Assembly: GCA_964035575.1 (NCBI GenBank)
Contig: OZ037835.1
Coordinates: 558,001-622,000 of the forward strand
Length of the DNA stretch: 64,000 bases
Reading direction: 5' to 3'
Origin: Rhynchopus sp. YZ270_cl-10
Lineage: Eukaryota; Euglenozoa; Diplonemea; Diplonemida; Diplonemidae
Shown: positions 62,796-64,000 of the stretch, piece after piece
How positions within the stretch are numbered: the first letter of the stretch is position 1
Layout: each line of letters starts with the position of its first letter
Notes under the pieces: generated by a model
The model's database searches: none
The model's input: only the letters and a program-made list of their open reading frames with translations
Told to the model about the DNA's origin: nothing
Made by a program: the position numbers and the translations under genes

Positions 62796-63829
62796 AAGGA
62801 GGCGAATCTGTGTGGATGAGGGTTGAGGGTGCTTAGATGGGGTATGATACTGAGGTGCTTAAATGGTGGTTTTGTAGGTTACATAGTCACGAGACTGCCC
62901 TTGTATTAAAAGGGGGAAGAGGGGAGATGATAGGGGACAAGGCTACCAATCCGACTTAAACCGACTCAGTAGGGTCAGGTCGGACCGACCCAAACCTACC
63001 CAGCAAAAAGGTCAAAAAATAGATGTCAATTTTGAGACACTTTTTTTCCACTTTTTTCCTTAGGGATTTTTCCAGGTACTTAGCGAAGCGTTAGGGCGAC
63101 TTAAGTCCCTTGGCCCCAGCGCCCTATGGGGCGCCTCCTCGTCGGGCTGTTAGGGCCCTCCGGTGGCCAGGTTCTTTCTCTGGGCTTAGAGGCTCGAAGT
63201 TCCCCGTCAGATTGGAGCTGGTGTGCTTTATGAGGCTCGCTCGTCTAGATTGAGGCTCGCTCGTCCGGATTGGGCTAGCTCGTCCGCCTTCGGCTAGACC
63301 CTCCGCCTTTGGGTGGGCTCGTGGATCTCCGTTATGTACGTACGGGTTCGATACTCTGGTTGGAGTGTGACAGCACGCCATTTCTTGAGCACGTTGGTAA
63401 CACACGAAGTGCAATGGCGATAATGGAAAGATAGATGCCGGCATTGGTGAATTGCTGGAGTTCTGCACAGGAAGCTAGCATGACGTAGAATCACTGTGTG
63501 AACAAAATGACCGTATTTTGGTTGAAAATTTGACTTGAAAATTTTTTTCATAATTTGCCCAATCGAAGGTTTTCCTTGGATTTTTTGGGCCATTTTATGA
63601 CGTACCACGCCCGATTTTGGGCGAAAAAAAATATTTTTTTTTGGTCAAAAATCGCCTTGTATTACCACTGTATTGGTGTAGGCTTGTACACAGAAGTGTG
63701 TTTTGTGTAACCACAGATGGTCAAAACACCCGATTTTTGCATTTTTTTTGCATTTTTTGGTGCCCAAAGACCCACCTCAGTGGTCGAAATTTTCCCGAAA
63801 AAAAAATTTTTTTTTTGGGGAATAGTCAG

Positions 63830-64000
63830 TTATGCCCTACCCTTTTTTTGAAATGGTCAGAGATACCCGAAAATAAGTTCAGATATTGGTCAGAGATACC
63901 CGAAAATAAGTTCAGATATTGGTCAGAGATGCCCCATTTTCAAAAATAGGGCATAACTGACCAATATCTGAACTTATTTTCGGGTATTTCGGGTATCTCT
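63830..64000. repeat. inverted repeat with internal tandem unit, cut by window end
   Basis: TCAGTTATGCCCTA at 63836 is mirrored by TAGGGCATAACTGA at about 63946. GGTCAGAGATACCCGAAAAT repeats in the left arm and returns in reverse complement at the end of the window. Confidence 0.75.

Larger units (their letters stand above)
61669..64000. other. gene-free repeat region to window end
   Basis: 61870-61975 and 62190-62400 share blocks with 46300-46340, 44500-44560 and 46085-46235. 62520-62640 is T-rich. 63190-63275 has three GCTCGCTCGTC/GCTAGCTCGTC words about 20 bp apart. 63640-63820 is related to 2270-2455. No gene supported. Confidence 0.5.

Noticed and set aside
63190-63420. tRNA-derived SINE
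   Set aside because: GGGTTCGATACT resembles a B box and GCTAGCTCGTC faintly resembles an A box, but no tRNA-like fold, poly(A) tail or second copy was found in the window.

Overview
The window reads as a gene-poor, repeat-rich nuclear segment of a protist. Three features point to a euglenozoan, most likely a diplonemid-like flagellate. (1) A multi-exon gene encodes a poxvirus VP39-type cap 2'-O-methyltransferase, a class used by kinetoplastids for their hypermethylated spliced-leader cap. (2) A tRNA-Tyr gene has an 11-nt intron, as in trypanosomes. (3) Several start codons lie directly after a polypyrimidine tract plus AG, as expected for spliced-leader acceptors. GT-AG introns are present, so this is not a typical trypanosomatid. 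The assignment is inference; no rRNA, SL RNA or organellar marker is in the window.

Layout. 1-4.2 kb is repeats, including two copies of a 298-bp hAT-type MITE. 4.2-37.8 kb carries all the recognisable protein genes, every one on the minus strand: a secreted purple acid phosphatase (4.2-6.4 kb), the VP39-like cap methyltransferase with three exons (7.3-9.9 kb), a receptor with a degenerate class III cyclase domain (11.4-14.0 kb), a 1235-aa type I surface glycoprotein with a Thr/Pro/Ala stalk (20.8-24.5 kb), a U1-type zinc-finger protein (31.5-33.2 kb), and four paralogues of a ubiquitin-like plus BspA-type LRR protein (25.0-37.8 kb). Only the first paralogue looks intact. One is a frameshifted pseudogene, and two are split by insertions of about 0.6 and 2.0 kb bounded by 20- and 19-bp direct repeats.

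15.5-19.3 kb holds nested hAT-type nonautonomous elements with exact 8-bp target duplications. 38.8-40.9 kb is a 57-bp satellite interrupted by a polyadenylated insertion. 41-49 kb is a mosaic of dispersed and tandem repeats.

49.4-56.7 kb is one apparently whole tyrosine-recombinase retrotransposon (DIRS/PAT/Ngaro-like) with gag-like, RT-RNase H and YR genes. Its split direct repeats are arranged so that the YR gene lies between the left A repeat and the central BA repeat. A paralogous empty site at 61.0-61.6 kb defines its ends. 57.4-58.2 kb is a cluster of five tRNA genes. A fragment of a hAT transposase lies at 59.3-59.8 kb, followed by nested inverted-repeat elements to 61.7 kb and assorted repeats to the end.

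No operon-like functional unit links the protein genes. Three encode predicted secreted or membrane proteins and one modifies mRNA caps. The dominant biology of the window is expansion of a host LRR family and layered transposon activity.
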